From assembly GCF_025643255.1 (NCBI RefSeq), contig NZ_CP087112.1:3534001-3598000 (forward strand): a stretch of 64,000 nt of DNA, in the 5' to 3' direction. Source of the stretch: Halomonas sp. 7T (GTDB taxonomy: Bacteria; Pseudomonadota; Gammaproteobacteria; Pseudomonadales; Halomonadaceae). How positions within the stretch are numbered: the first letter of the stretch is position 1; each line of letters starts with the position of its first letter. The notes beneath the pieces were generated by a model. That model was given only the letters and a program-made list of their open reading frames with translations. It was not told the origin of the DNA and searched no databases. Shown here piece by piece: positions 8,851 to 20,200 of the stretch. The position numbers and the translations under genes are program-made.

Positions 8851-10185
8851 TTACGAGGCCACGCGGAAGGGGTTGCGTGGGTCGTTGTCCCAGGCTAGGA
8901 ACGGTTTGCCGGTCTCTTGAGGCACCATGGTGATGCAGTTTTCCACTGGGCAGGTGATTTGGCATAAGTTGCAGCCAACACACTCGTCTTCGATTACCTC
9001 GTAACGGCGTGCGCCGTCCTGCTCGGTGAGTTTGGCAATCGACTGGTGGGAGGTATCCTCGCAGGCGATATAGCAGCGGCCGCACTCAATGCACAGATCC
9101 TGGTCGATGTGGGCAATAGTCTTGAAGTTGATATCCAGGTGTTTCCAGTCGGTGGTTTGGGGTACCGCCTTGCGGGAGAACGCTTCGATGGAATCGTAGC
9201 CTTTCTCCGCCATCCAGCGGGAGAGGCCGTCCTTCATCTCCTCTACAATCCTAAAGCCGTTGAGCATGGCCGCCGTGCACACCTGCACGCTGCCTGAACC
9301 GAGGGAGATAAACTCCGCCGCATCGCGCCAGGTGGAAATGCCGCCGATGCCGGAAATAGGCAGCGTTGCGGTGGCTGGGTCGCGGGCGATTTCCGCTACC
9401 ATATTCATCGCAATGGGCTTAACGGCGCTGCCGCAGTAGCCGCCGTGGGTGCTCTGGTGACCCACGGTAGGCATAGCGACCATATTATCCAGGTCAATGC
9501 TGGTGATGGAGTTGATGGTGTTGATCAGCGAGACTGCATCCGCGCCTCCCCGCAGCGCCGCCTGTGCACCCACACGAATATCGGTGATATTGGGGGTGAG
9601 TTTCACAATCACCGGTTTGGAGTAGTGCTTTTTACACCAGTAGGTGACTTTTTCGATCAGGTCCGGGTTTTGGCCCACCGCCGCGCCCATGCCGCGCTCC
9701 GGCATGCCGTGGGGGCAGCCTAGGTTGAGCTCGATGCCATCCGCACCGGTAGCTTCCACCAGCGGCAAGATATACGCCCAGGCTTCCTCGTTGCAGGGCA
9801 CCATGATGGAGACGATCAGCGCGCGATCTGGCCAATCCTTCTTCACCTGGGTGATCTCTTTAAGATTGATCTCCAGTGAGCGGTCGGTAATCAGCTCGAT
9901 ATTGTTAAAACCGATGACTTCACGGTTCTTGCCGTAGTGGGCGGAGTAGCGTGATGACACATTGACGGCCGGTGGCTCTTCGCCAAGGGTTTTCCATACC
10001 ACGCCGCCCCAGCCCGCTTCATAGGCGCGCACCACGTTATAGGCTTTATCCGTTGGCGGGGCCGAGGCCAGCCAGAACGGGTTGGGGGCTTTGATGCCGG
10101 CAAAATTTACCGAAAGATCGACGCCATTAACCACGCTGTCGCCGCTGTTTTTCTTGCCGGGTGGGGAAAACGGTAAGGTGCTCAT
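8851..10185 (-). CDS. preA: NAD-dependent dihydropyrimidine dehydrogenase subunit PreA
   Basis: A 444-residue catalytic subunit that reduces uracil and thymine to their dihydro forms in the cytosol, the first step of reductive pyrimidine degradation. The FMN-binding dihydroorotate-dehydrogenase-like barrel fills residues 20-330 (NPFWLASAPPTDKAYNVVRA, ELNLGCPHGMPERGMGAAVG, the latter holding the active-site region, and GGISTWRDAAEFISLGSGSV). Two [4Fe-4S] motifs follow near the C-terminus: CIECGRCYIAC and CVGCNLCQITCP. E. coli PreA is about 411 residues, so this form has a longer N-terminus. Its ATG overlaps the preT stop by four bases, giving tight coupling of the two subunits. Confidence 0.95.
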   Translation of the reverse strand: MSTLPFSPPGKKNSGDSVVNGVDLSVNFAGIKAPNPFWLASAPPTDKAYNVVRAYEAGWGGVVWKTLGEEPPAVNVSSRYSAHYGKNREVIGFNNIELITDRSLEINLKEITQVKKDWPDRALIVSIMVPCNEEAWAYILPLVEATGADGIELNLGCPHGMPERGMGAAVGQNPDLIEKVTYWCKKHYSKPVIVKLTPNITDIRVGAQAALRGGADAVSLINTINSITSIDLDNMVAMPTVGHQSTHGGYCGSAVKPIAMNMVAEIARDPATATLPISGIGGISTWRDAAEFISLGSGSVQVCTAAMLNGFRIVEEMKDGLSRWMAEKGYDSIEAFSRKAVPQTTDWKHLDINFKTIAHIDQDLCIECGRCYIACEDTSHQSIAKLTEQDGARRYEVIEDECVGCNLCQITCPVENCITMVPQETGKPFLAWDNDPRNPFRVAS

Positions 10186-11561
10186 GCGGCCTCCTGCTTG
10201 GCGGTAAGCGCTTGATGAATGGCGTGGGCCGCCAGTTTGCCGTGCTGCACGGCCTGTACGGTGAGGTCTTGGCCGGGTTGAACGCAGTCGCCCCCGGCGT
10301 AAACGTTGGGCATGGAGGTTTGGAACATCTCATTAACGTGAATGCGTTCGCCGTCGCGGGCGAGTTCTGCCGCCGTGGCATCATGCAGGCTAGCCGCGTC
10401 AAAGCCCTGGCCAATGGCCTTGAAGATCGCATCCGCAGCAATCTCAAACGTCTCACCCGTGGGTGCTAAGCGCCCGGCTTGCTCAGAGGTGTTGGCAAAA
10501 CGCATGCCGGCGACGCGGCCTTGGGCGTCCAGCAGAATCTCATCGGGCTGTGCCCAGGTGACCATGCGCACGCCGTTGGCTTTGGCGATCTCTTGTTCGT
10601 GATCGGTGGCGGACATGGCTTCGACACCGCGTCGGTAAACCAGCGTTACTTCGCTGGCGCCTAAACGGGCCATTTGAGTGGCCATATCAATCGCGGTGTT
10701 ACCTGCGCCAATCACGATGCAGCGCTTAGCGACCGCAAGAGTGCCCAAGTCATCGGCCTGGCGCAGGGCTTTGATGTAGTCCACCGCCGGCATCAGGCCA
10801 GGGGCGTCTTCCCCGGTGAGCCCTAACGCTCGGCTGGCACCAAGACCCAGGCCTAGGAAAACGCTGTCATACTGCTGGTGCAGGGTGTCGAGGGTCAGGT
10901 TATCGCCCAGACGCTGGCCGTACTGGATGTCGATGCCACCGATTTCGAGCAAAAACTCGACTTCCTTACGGGCGAAGTCGTCGGTCATTTTGTAGCGGGC
11001 AATGCCGTATTCGTTGAGGCCACCGGGCTTTTGCTCGGCTTCAAATATTGTCACTTGGTGGCCCAGCATGGCGAGGCGATGAGCGCAGGAGAGCCCCGCT
11101 GGCCCAGCACCGACAACCGCAATATGGCGACCAGTGGTGGCGGCGCGCTTGAACGGGTGGCCCTCAAACTGCATGTTGTCGGTGGCGTGGCGCTGTAATA
11201 AACCGATGAGCACCGGCTGACACTCGGCATCATGGTTACGCACACAGCTGCGTTCGCAGAGGATTTCGGTGGGGCACACGCGGGCACAGCTGCCGCCCAG
11301 AATGTTGGCTTCCAGAATGGTTTCAGCCGCGCCGTTGATGTTGCTTTCGCTGATCTGGCGGATAAAACTGGGAATGTCGATTTCCGACGGGCATGCCTCG
11401 ATGCAGGGCGCATCATAGCAGTAGAGGCAGCGCTGGCTTTCGATGATGGCTTGGCGCGGTGTCAGCGGTGGATGCAGGTCGCTAAAGTTATCGTTCAGCG
11501 CCGCTGGGTCGTAGGTGCCGACCTCTTTTGCGCTGGGTAAATGATCAAGTGAATGGGTCAC
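10182..11561 (-). CDS. preT: NAD-dependent dihydropyrimidine dehydrogenase subunit PreT
   Basis: A 459-residue flavoprotein that passes electrons from NAD(P)H to PreA. The N-terminal domain carries iron-sulfur cysteines (CLYCYDAPCIEACPSEIDIP and GGSCARVCPTEILCERSC). An FAD-binding Rossmann motif follows (VVGAGPAGLSCAHRLAMLG), then an NAD(P)H-binding one (CIVIGAGNTAIDMATQMARL). The C-terminal block VYAGGDCVQPGQDLTVQAVQ is the standard FAD-closing motif of the glutamate-synthase-small-subunit family. The start is GTG with GGAG at about nine bases. The family also includes GltD, but the immediate PreA partner settles the assignment. Confidence 0.95.
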   Translation of the reverse strand: MTHSLDHLPSAKEVGTYDPAALNDNFSDLHPPLTPRQAIIESQRCLYCYDAPCIEACPSEIDIPSFIRQISESNINGAAETILEANILGGSCARVCPTEILCERSCVRNHDAECQPVLIGLLQRHATDNMQFEGHPFKRAATTGRHIAVVGAGPAGLSCAHRLAMLGHQVTIFEAEQKPGGLNEYGIARYKMTDDFARKEVEFLLEIGGIDIQYGQRLGDNLTLDTLHQQYDSVFLGLGLGASRALGLTGEDAPGLMPAVDYIKALRQADDLGTLAVAKRCIVIGAGNTAIDMATQMARLGASEVTLVYRRGVEAMSATDHEQEIAKANGVRMVTWAQPDEILLDAQGRVAGMRFANTSEQAGRLAPTGETFEIAADAIFKAIGQGFDAASLHDATAAELARDGERIHVNEMFQTSMPNVYAGGDCVQPGQDLTVQAVQHGKLAAHAIHQALTAKQEAA

Positions 11562-11600
11562 GGTCGTTTCTCCATTGCTCTGTACTTTAGTGAGGGCGAG

Positions 11601-13073
<1,473 letters not shown>

Positions 13074-13940
13074 TTATTCGCCGTCGGTGAGACGGGTGTA
13101 GGTCTCGGGGCGACGGTCGCGGAAGAACTGCCAGTTGTTGCGTACTTCCCGCACCATGTCTAAGTCGATCTCGTGCACCAGCAGCTCGTCTTCGGTTTCG
13201 CTGGCCTGGGCCTCGATTTTGCCGCGGGGGTTAACGATGTAGCTGGAGCCGTAGAAGTCGCCGATGTTCCAAGGCGCTTCAGTACCCACGCGGTTGATCG
13301 CGGCGATAAAGCAGCCGTTGGCGGCGGCGGAGGCGGGCTGTTCAAGCTCCCATAGGTATTGGGAAAGACCGGCCACGGTGGCGGAAGGGTTGAAAATCAC
13401 TTCAGCACCGTTGAGTGCCAGCGCTCGCCAGCCCTCGGGGAAGTGACGGTCGTAGCAGATGTAGACGCCGATTTTGCCGTAGGCAGTATCAAACACAGGC
13501 CAGTTGGATTTGCCCGGCTTAAAGAAGAATTTTTCCCAAAAGCCCGCCACTTGAGGAATGTGGGTTTTATGGTATTTACCGAGGTAGCTGCCATCGGCAT
13601 CAAACACCGCAGCGGTGTTGTAGTAAACGCCGGTCTCGGTCTCTTCATAGATGGGCACGATGATGACCATGCGGTGCTTGGCCGCCATCTTCTGCATCAT
13701 TTGGCAGGTGGGGCCTTCCGGCACCCGCTCGGCGGCGGCGTACCACTTTGCATCTTGGCTAGGGCAGAAATAGGGTTGGTTAAACACTTCTTGAAAACAG
13801 AGCACCTGCACGCCTTGCTCGGCGGCCTGCTCAACCAATGGCAAATGCGCTTCGTTCATGGCGTCGCGAATGGCGGCAGGTTCTAAATCAGTGGTGGTTT
13901 TAAGGCCCATCTGAATTAAGCCAATCTTCATTTTTTGCAT
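13074..13940 (-). CDS. beta-ureidopropionase (N-carbamoyl-beta-alanine amidohydrolase)
   Basis: A nitrilase-superfamily enzyme of 288 residues, predicted to cleave N-carbamoyl-beta-alanine to beta-alanine, CO2 and ammonia, the last step of reductive pyrimidine degradation. The catalytic triad is visible: Glu in VLCFQEVFNQPYFCPSQDA, Lys in GKYHKTHIPQV and Cys in IGVYICYDRHFPEGWRALAL. The start at 13940 is preferred over the open upstream frame to 14006 because GAGGG precedes it at usable distance. It is the first gene of the four-gene operon. Related carbamoylputrescine amidases share the fold, but the dihydropyrimidine operon decides the substrate. Confidence 0.92.
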   Translation of the reverse strand: MQKMKIGLIQMGLKTTTDLEPAAIRDAMNEAHLPLVEQAAEQGVQVLCFQEVFNQPYFCPSQDAKWYAAAERVPEGPTCQMMQKMAAKHRMVIIVPIYEETETGVYYNTAAVFDADGSYLGKYHKTHIPQVAGFWEKFFFKPGKSNWPVFDTAYGKIGVYICYDRHFPEGWRALALNGAEVIFNPSATVAGLSQYLWELEQPASAAANGCFIAAINRVGTEAPWNIGDFYGSSYIVNPRGKIEAQASETEDELLVHEIDLDMVREVRNNWQFFRDRRPETYTRLTDGE

Positions 13941-14564
13941 CTTACAGCCCTCTCTTCTCATACGCGCCAACCGCATGCGGTCGCATGTCGGTTCGTTTCC
14001 GGTCATGTGAGGAGTTGTGGATTAACTCCTCTCAAACGATGGCTGCGTGGCGTGCAGTGGTGCTCTCCTTTGCTTTTTGTAAAGCATAAGGTGGAAGCGA
14101 TTGTTGTTGTTTTATAAAAGTTGTCATATTCGACAGCTTTTTGAACATAGACCTTTATGGTGTGCTATTTCAAGATTTTTTTGAAATTACCTTAACTCTT
14201 TGATTTGTTAAATATTTTATAATTTTTATGGCTTTTTTTACTAAATTGGTGACTGCCTGCACTGTAATGGTGTTTTTATTTTAATTATATAAAACAATGT
14301 ATTGGTAAGTTTTTTGCATTTTTTTTGAGATTTTGAAGCATTGTTTTGGTGCGAATTTTTATCAAGGAACTACGCTAATTAGTGGTTTGTAAAACCATAA
14401 GGCGAATAATAACAATCACGCTAACAGTGTCTGTATGTCTGTCAGATAAGTCAGCTTCTTGATCAATAAGTTAATAGCTTAGTGGCTGGTTTAGGCACGC
14501 TTATTGCTGCACATATAGCGATACCGTGAATACAACGGGCAACAGCACTGCTGAGGAGAACACT
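13941..14564. other. 624-base regulatory gap between the pyrimidine operon and the NCS1 gene
   Basis: No coding gene is supported here. The part at 14090-14400 is strikingly AT-rich with many T and A runs, unlike the flanks. It should hold divergent promoters for the degradation operon and the transporter. An inverted repeat (14009-14016 with 14024-14031, GAGGAGTT / AACTCCTC) would form a hairpin in the operon leader. Two similar elements, TTTGTAAAGCATAAGG (14076-14091) and TTTGTAAAACCATAAGG (14386-14402), each overlap a small inverted repeat and may be regulator sites. Confidence 0.6.
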
Positions 14565-16073
14565 ATGACTGAGCGAACCTCCCAAATGGTGGATAGAGAG
14601 GGGCTAATTGAACTTGATGTCGCAAACGATGTTCGTGATAGCCCGCGCTTTAATGAGGATATTGCCCCCACAAAAGCGAGTGAGCGTACCTGGAGTAAAT
14701 GGAACATTGGCGCGCTATGGGTAGGGATGTCGATCTGTGTACCGACCTATACGCTGGGGGGTGTACTCACCGCCTATTTTGGCTTAAGCGTAGGGGAGGC
14801 GCTATTTGCCATTCTCTTGGCCAATATCATCGTGCTGATTCCGCTCACCTTAAACGCCTTTCCTGGCACCAAATTTGGTATTCCCTTTCCCGTCGTCCTC
14901 CGCTCATCGTTTGGTATTTTAGGCTCTAACGTGCCGTGTCTCGTACGGGCATTGGTAGGCTGCGGCTGGTTTGGTATCCAAACCATGTTTGGTGGCTTAG
15001 CGATCCACCTGCTGCTCTCCGCATTGATTCCTGCCTGGGCGGCCTTGGGTGGCGTTGGTGAAGTCATCGGCTTTTTTGTCTTTGGGGCGATGAATCTGTA
15101 TGTGGTAATTCGTGGCGCTGAGTCGATCAAATGGCTGGAAACGCTTGCCGCGCCGTTGCTGTTGGCCGTTGGTATTGGGCTTATGGTGTGGGCATGGCCG
15201 CATATGTCGATGACAGAGCTGCTGGCTCAGCCGCCATCGCGCCCTGAAGGCGCGTCGGTTTATGGTTACTTCTTTGCGGGCTTAACCGCCATGGTGGGCT
15301 TCTGGGCTACGTTGTCGCTGAATATTCCCGACTTCAGCCGGTTTGCGAAAAGCCAGAAAGATCAAATTGTTGGCCAGGTGATGGGCTTGCCGCTGACAAT
15401 GTTCTTTTTTGCCTCTTTGGGTGTTGTGCTCACCGCAGCTTCCGAGACGCTAGTGGGTCAAACCGTTGCTGACCCCGTGCGCCTGATCGGCTATATCGAC
15501 AGTCCCTTCTGGGTGGTGTTAGCCATGCTATTTATCATCATCGCCACCATTTCCACGAATACGGCCTCGAATATTGTGTCACCGACGAATGACTTTCAGA
15601 ACATAGCGCCTAAATTTATTAATCAGACGCGCGGTGTGCTGATGACCGGGGCGGTTGGTGTGGTGCTTATGGGATATGACTTACTGCAAAAAGCGGGAAT
15701 CATTGCGCAAGGCGTATCCTTAGAGCAGATGTACTCCAACTGGTTGCTGGGCTACTCCAGTCTGCTTGGGCCGATTGCGGGCATTATGGCGGTGGACTAC
15801 TTTTTGATTAAAAAGCAGCGCTTGGATGTACCTAGTCTTTATATGGATAACCATGCGTACCCAGCGGTGAATATGGCAGGGTTTATCGCGTTTGGTGTGC
15901 CCGTCGCGCTAACGCTGCTGTCGCTGCTAACCGGCACCATGAATTGGTTTTATGACTACGGTTGGTTCACAGGTTCGGCATTAGGGGCCATTGTGTACTA
16001 TGTAGCGAGCCAGGCATTGGCTAGCTCACCTCAGGTGGGGCCAGAGCCGCTCGGGAGTGAAGCAGTTAAGTAG
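14565..16073 (+). CDS. NCS1-family nucleobase permease (probable uracil/pyrimidine uptake)
   Basis: A 502-residue, about 12-helix inner-membrane transporter of the nucleobase-cation-symport-1 family. Hallmarks are WSKWNIGALWVGMSICVPTY near the N-terminus, FPGTKFGIPFPVVLRSSFG, and LSLNIPDFSRFAKSQKDQI, a conserved NCS1 block, then TNTASNIVSPTNDFQNIAP. The ATG at 14565 has GAGGAG six bases upstream and is preferred to a GTG at 14526. Because it is divergent from a full pyrimidine-degradation operon, uracil, thymine or a dihydropyrimidine is the most likely cargo; allantoin or hydantoin carriers belong to the same family and are not excluded. A hairpin terminator follows. Confidence 0.88.
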   Translation: MTERTSQMVDREGLIELDVANDVRDSPRFNEDIAPTKASERTWSKWNIGALWVGMSICVPTYTLGGVLTAYFGLSVGEALFAILLANIIVLIPLTLNAFPGTKFGIPFPVVLRSSFGILGSNVPCLVRALVGCGWFGIQTMFGGLAIHLLLSALIPAWAALGGVGEVIGFFVFGAMNLYVVIRGAESIKWLETLAAPLLLAVGIGLMVWAWPHMSMTELLAQPPSRPEGASVYGYFFAGLTAMVGFWATLSLNIPDFSRFAKSQKDQIVGQVMGLPLTMFFFASLGVVLTAASETLVGQTVADPVRLIGYIDSPFWVVLAMLFIIIATISTNTASNIVSPTNDFQNIAPKFINQTRGVLMTGAVGVVLMGYDLLQKAGIIAQGVSLEQMYSNWLLGYSSLLGPIAGIMAVDYFLIKKQRLDVPSLYMDNHAYPAVNMAGFIAFGVPVALTLLSLLTGTMNWFYDYGWFTGSALGAIVYYVASQALASSPQVGPEPLGSEAVK

Positions 16074-16128
16074 TTGCTAGGTAATTGCTAAGCAGTGGCG
16101 ATGCGGGTTAGCGCCCACTTATAAACAT

Positions 16129-16161
16129 AACGCTCGGCCGCTGGTCGGGCGTTAGTGTTTT
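16129..16161. terminator. bidirectional terminator between the NCS1 gene and lysR
   Basis: An 11-bp stem (16129-16139 with 16143-16153, two G-T pairs) closed by a three-base loop is followed by AGTGTTTT on the plus strand. It lies between convergent stop codons at 16073 and 16165. Confidence 0.8.
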
Positions 16162-16164
16162 GAC

Positions 16165-17082
16165 TCATAAAGAGTGTTCGCCAGGATGTTTGAGAAAGCT
16201 TAAAAAGGCATCGACCACCCGGTTGGGGCGGCGATCACAACGGGTGATTAACACAAAGGGGGTACGGTAATACTGAGTGGCTGCGCGGAGCGCGCGCATC
16301 TTCCCAGCGGCCACCCACTGGGCAGCAACGTGCTCTGGCAGAAAGCCAATAAAACGCCCGGTAAGAATCAAAAAAGCAGCCCCTTCACGGTCAGAGGCTG
16401 ATGCCTGAGGAGTGAGCATCTCATGCGCTTTTCGCGCTGCGCTTGGGAGTGGGTAGCGCGGGGTAATCGCGGGGAGTGTTGCAAGCTGTGCATCGCTGAT
16501 TGACGTGTCGGCCTGGTCAAAAAGGGGATGGCCAACCGCGCAGTAAAGATAGGAGGGCTCATCGTAAAGTAGGCGCGTTTCCAAACTGGTCGGTAGGTTG
16601 ACCGCAGGGACGACGCCCACCTGTAAGTGGCCATCCATTACCCCCCGGATGACCGCATCGGAAGGCTCCATGTGAATATTGACCGAGACGCTGTGATGGG
16701 GGGCCGTCAGCTCAGCCAGTGCATGGGTAACGTGCATGTCGGGCAGCGTCACCAAGTTATCGGTAATGCCGATATTTAGCTCGCCTTTGATGCTATGATG
16801 CAGCGCATTGACGTCGCTTTTAAAGGTCTCCAGCGCCGTGAGCAGCGTCAGGCCTGCTTGATAAATTTCTTTGCCCTCTTCGGTTAAGCTAAAGCCACCG
16901 CGCCCGCGTTGGCAGAGTGAAAATCCTAAGCGCCCTTCCAAGTCGTTCATGTGCTGGCTAATTGCTGAACGGCTAATGCCTAACGCGGTTTCTGCGGCGG
17001 TGAAGCCCCCGCACTCGACGACCGTTTTAAAGATGCGTACCAAACGTATTTCGTAGTCGCTCATTTGACCTAGGGTGGGCAT
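16165..17082 (-). CDS. LysR-family transcriptional regulator, probable control of pyrimidine catabolism
   Basis: A 305-residue LysR regulator. The N-terminal winged helix-turn-helix is clear (RIFKTVVECGGFTAAETALG, ISRSAISQHMNDLEGRLGFS), followed by the substrate-binding domain (about residues 95-300), with IGITDNLVTLPDMHVTHALA at its start. Its neighbours are the NCS1 transporter and the degradation operon, so a role in sensing a pyrimidine intermediate is likely but inferred. Unlike most LysR genes it is convergent with, not divergent from, its presumed target. An alternative start seven codons in (17064) is possible; the first ATG has AAGGA some 12 bases upstream. Confidence 0.88.
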   Translation of the reverse strand: MPTLGQMSDYEIRLVRIFKTVVECGGFTAAETALGISRSAISQHMNDLEGRLGFSLCQRGRGGFSLTEEGKEIYQAGLTLLTALETFKSDVNALHHSIKGELNIGITDNLVTLPDMHVTHALAELTAPHHSVSVNIHMEPSDAVIRGVMDGHLQVGVVPAVNLPTSLETRLLYDEPSYLYCAVGHPLFDQADTSISDAQLATLPAITPRYPLPSAARKAHEMLTPQASASDREGAAFLILTGRFIGFLPEHVAAQWVAAGKMRALRAATQYYRTPFVLITRCDRRPNRVVDAFLSFLKHPGEHSL

Positions 17083-17283
17083 GTGGTGGTTCCATCCTTA
17101 AATGTCGGGGGCTACCAAACAAAAATAGTGCGCTAATAACGCGATGACGTTGTAAATCAATTTTATATCCAATCTAATTGTCGATAACACTGACACTATA
17201 ACGCCATAGCATACGCCACCGTCTTGGTACGAAACATGGCGTTTGTTGACGTTAAAACATAAATATAAGGATTTAAGGGCACC

Positions 17284-20200
17284 ATGCCGCAGAGCCGTTT
17301 GCCAACGCCACCCTCTTTGCTTTCCAAGACGTCTCCTGTATATCGCCGTCAGCGCTGGGGCAGCATCGTACTGTATAACGCTGCTATGGTGGGGTTGCTG
17401 GTGCTTTTTACGTGGGTATTAAGTGATCAATACCGTCAAGAGGTCAACGCTTCCCGGGATCGCAGTGCGACCCGTGCGGAGCTGGTCGGGGAGTGGGTAA
17501 GCACCACGTTTGCGCTAAGCGATCAGGTGTTAATGGATGTCTCTCAGTTGCTAGAGCCACCCATGATCCCCTTTTCTACTGAACACCGCCATTTTGAGTC
17601 GCTGCTTCAAAAGCGCCGCGATAGCCTGCCGATGGTCGAAGAGATAAGCATCATCGATGAGCATGGGCAGCTACTGGTTAGTTCTAGCCTGAGCCATCCT
17701 CCCGGCTTTGATACCCGAGGCACGGCATTTTTCCAGGCGTTTCAACAATCGCCGCGACTTGAACAACTGGTGACACCTCTCTTTTGGTCAGCTTTTTCAC
17801 GCGACTACCACATTTTTCACGTTCGGCGTCTGCGGGGGTTAGAGGGACACTTCAGCGGATTAGCGGTGGTGCAAATTGCTCCCCGTGTTCTGGATAGCGC
17901 TCTGCAGCGCTTGAGTATGGGAGCGGGTGAGAGCATTGCCATCATTGACACACAGGGGCAATTAGTCGCGCGCCGTCCTGGATTAGACGACCAGACTGCG
18001 CTGGGGACGCCCATTGATCACGCGCGTATTACCCAGTTTTTAAACAGCGCTATGCCTAGCGAAAGCATGCGCATTGTCTCGCCGCTGGAAGGTGATGAAC
18101 GCCTATTTTGGCTACACCGCGTTGAAGAGCTGCCGTTTGCCGTGGTGGTGGGTGAGAGCATGCAGCAGGTGCTGGCGGGCTGGTGGCAACGCTTCTGGAT
18201 TCTCTGCGCCATTTGGGTCTTGATCGGGTTGTTGGGGGGCTGGGGGTTACGCCACTACCTCAACCGTTTAACGCTTGAAATGCAGCTTTACCAACGTATG
18301 CAGGAGCGCGAGCAGGCGCGCGCAGAAGCGCAGCAGCGAGAAGCGCGGCTACAGGCACTGGTGTCCTCCATCCAGGATATGATCTTTGTGTTTGATGGGC
18401 AGGGGTGCTTGAGCTACGTTCACGCGATTCATCAGCAGCGTTTGCTTAAGGATGCCCATGACATCATAGGCAAACACTACCGTGACGTACTGCCTGATGA
18501 AGTGGCGCAGGCTTTTTCCAGCGTCTTTTATCGTGTACGGCGCCATCGGCATGCCGAGGAGCTTGAGTATTCGCTGACGTTTGAGGCAGAAGTGAGATAT
18601 TTCTCTGCTACCGTCAGCCCGTTGAGCGACGCCAGCGGTGACTTTGATGGCGTGCTGGCGCTGGTGCGGGATATTACCCAGGCGAAGCTGGATGATGCGC
18701 AGTTACGCATTGCCGCGACGGCCTTTCAAACCCACCTGGGGATGCTGATTACGGATACGCGAGGGCGTATTTTAAAAGTTAACCGAACCTTTACACGTAT
18801 TACCGGTTATGAAGAGAGCGATGTGCTGGGGCAAAACCCGCGCATGTTTAGTTCGGGCCGTCACGATGCTGATTTTTACCGCACGCTGTGGGGCAATGTC
18901 GCTAAATCAGGCAGCTGGGAAGGGGAAGTGTGGAATCGGCGCAAAAATGGCGAAGTCTTCCCTGAGTGGCTAACTATCAGCGCCGTCAAAGATAGCGACG
19001 GTGTGCTCACCCATTATGTTGCGACGTTAAGTGATATCACCGAGCGTAAAGCAGCGGAAAAAGAGATTCATCAGCTGGCGTTTTACGATCCGCTGACCGG
19101 GCTGGCGAATCGTCGTCTGTTCATGGATCGTTTGGAAGCCACCATGAGATCCCGCGCGCAGAATTCTCATCATGGCGCGCTGCTGTTTATTGATTTAGAT
19201 AACTTTAAGCAGGTCAACGACACCTTGGGGCACTATGCCGGCGACCAGCTGCTGCAACAGATGGCGAGTCAGCTCCAAGCGGTGCTGCGAGAAACCGACA
19301 CCCTGGCCCGCCTGGGAGGCGATGAATTCGCAGTGGTGATTGATACGCTTAATGAAGATGCTGAGCAGACGGCGCTGTTGGCGGAAGCGATTGCCCAAAA
19401 GTTACTGGTCGCGATTCGTCGCCCTGTGCTGCTGCGTGATGAAACCGTGATAGTGACCGGAAGCATTGGTATTACCGTGTTGGACGGCAGCGTACCAAGC
19501 GTGGATGATTATCTTCAGCAGGCGGATATGGCGCTGTTCCAAGCGAAAGAGGCAGGGCGCGATACGCTGAGTTTCTTTGACCCCGCCATGCAGTCAGAGC
19601 TTGTGCAACGTGCCCGGATTGAGGCGGACCTTCGGCATGCATTGCCTGACCAGCAGTGGCAGCTGCACTATCAGCCCCAGGTTGACCGCCTGGGTGTGGC
19701 AACCGGCGTCGAGGCGCTGCTGCGTTGGCAGCACCCTGAGCGTGGCATGGTATCGCCCGGGGTGTTTATTTCACTGTTGGAGAGCACGCGTTTAATTAAC
19801 GACGTAGGCGATTGGGTGCTGGAAGAGGCGTGCCGCCAGCTAGCTGAATGGGCGAAACAGCCGCAATACGCGCACTTGGAAATGGCGGTGAATGTGAGTC
19901 CGCTACAATTCCGTGAGCCTGACTTTCTCGCCCGCACTCAAGCGATTTTGCTGCGCACCGGCGCGCCGCTGTCAAAGCTCAAACTTGAAGTCACGGAAAG
20001 CCTATTTGTGGAAGCGCGCGATGATGCTCGTGCTAAAATGGAAGCGTTAAGAGCGCTCGGCGTGCGCTTTTCCCTGGATGATTTTGGCACCGGCTACTCA
20101 TCGTTGGCGTACCTCGCACAGCTGCCGCTAGATCAGCTGAAAATTGACCAGAGCTTTGTGCGCGAAATTCTCCAAAGCCCTGCCAATGCCGCAATTGTAG

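Noticed and set aside
13359..13886. 175-codon plus-strand open frame opposite the ureidopropionase gene
   Set aside because: It is the antisense of a clear nitrilase-family gene with all catalytic residues; long shadow frames are common in GC-rich DNA.
17178..17202. TTGTCG ... TATAAC as a promoter for the GGDEF-EAL gene
   Set aside because: The spacer is only 13 bases, too short for a standard sigma-70 promoter.
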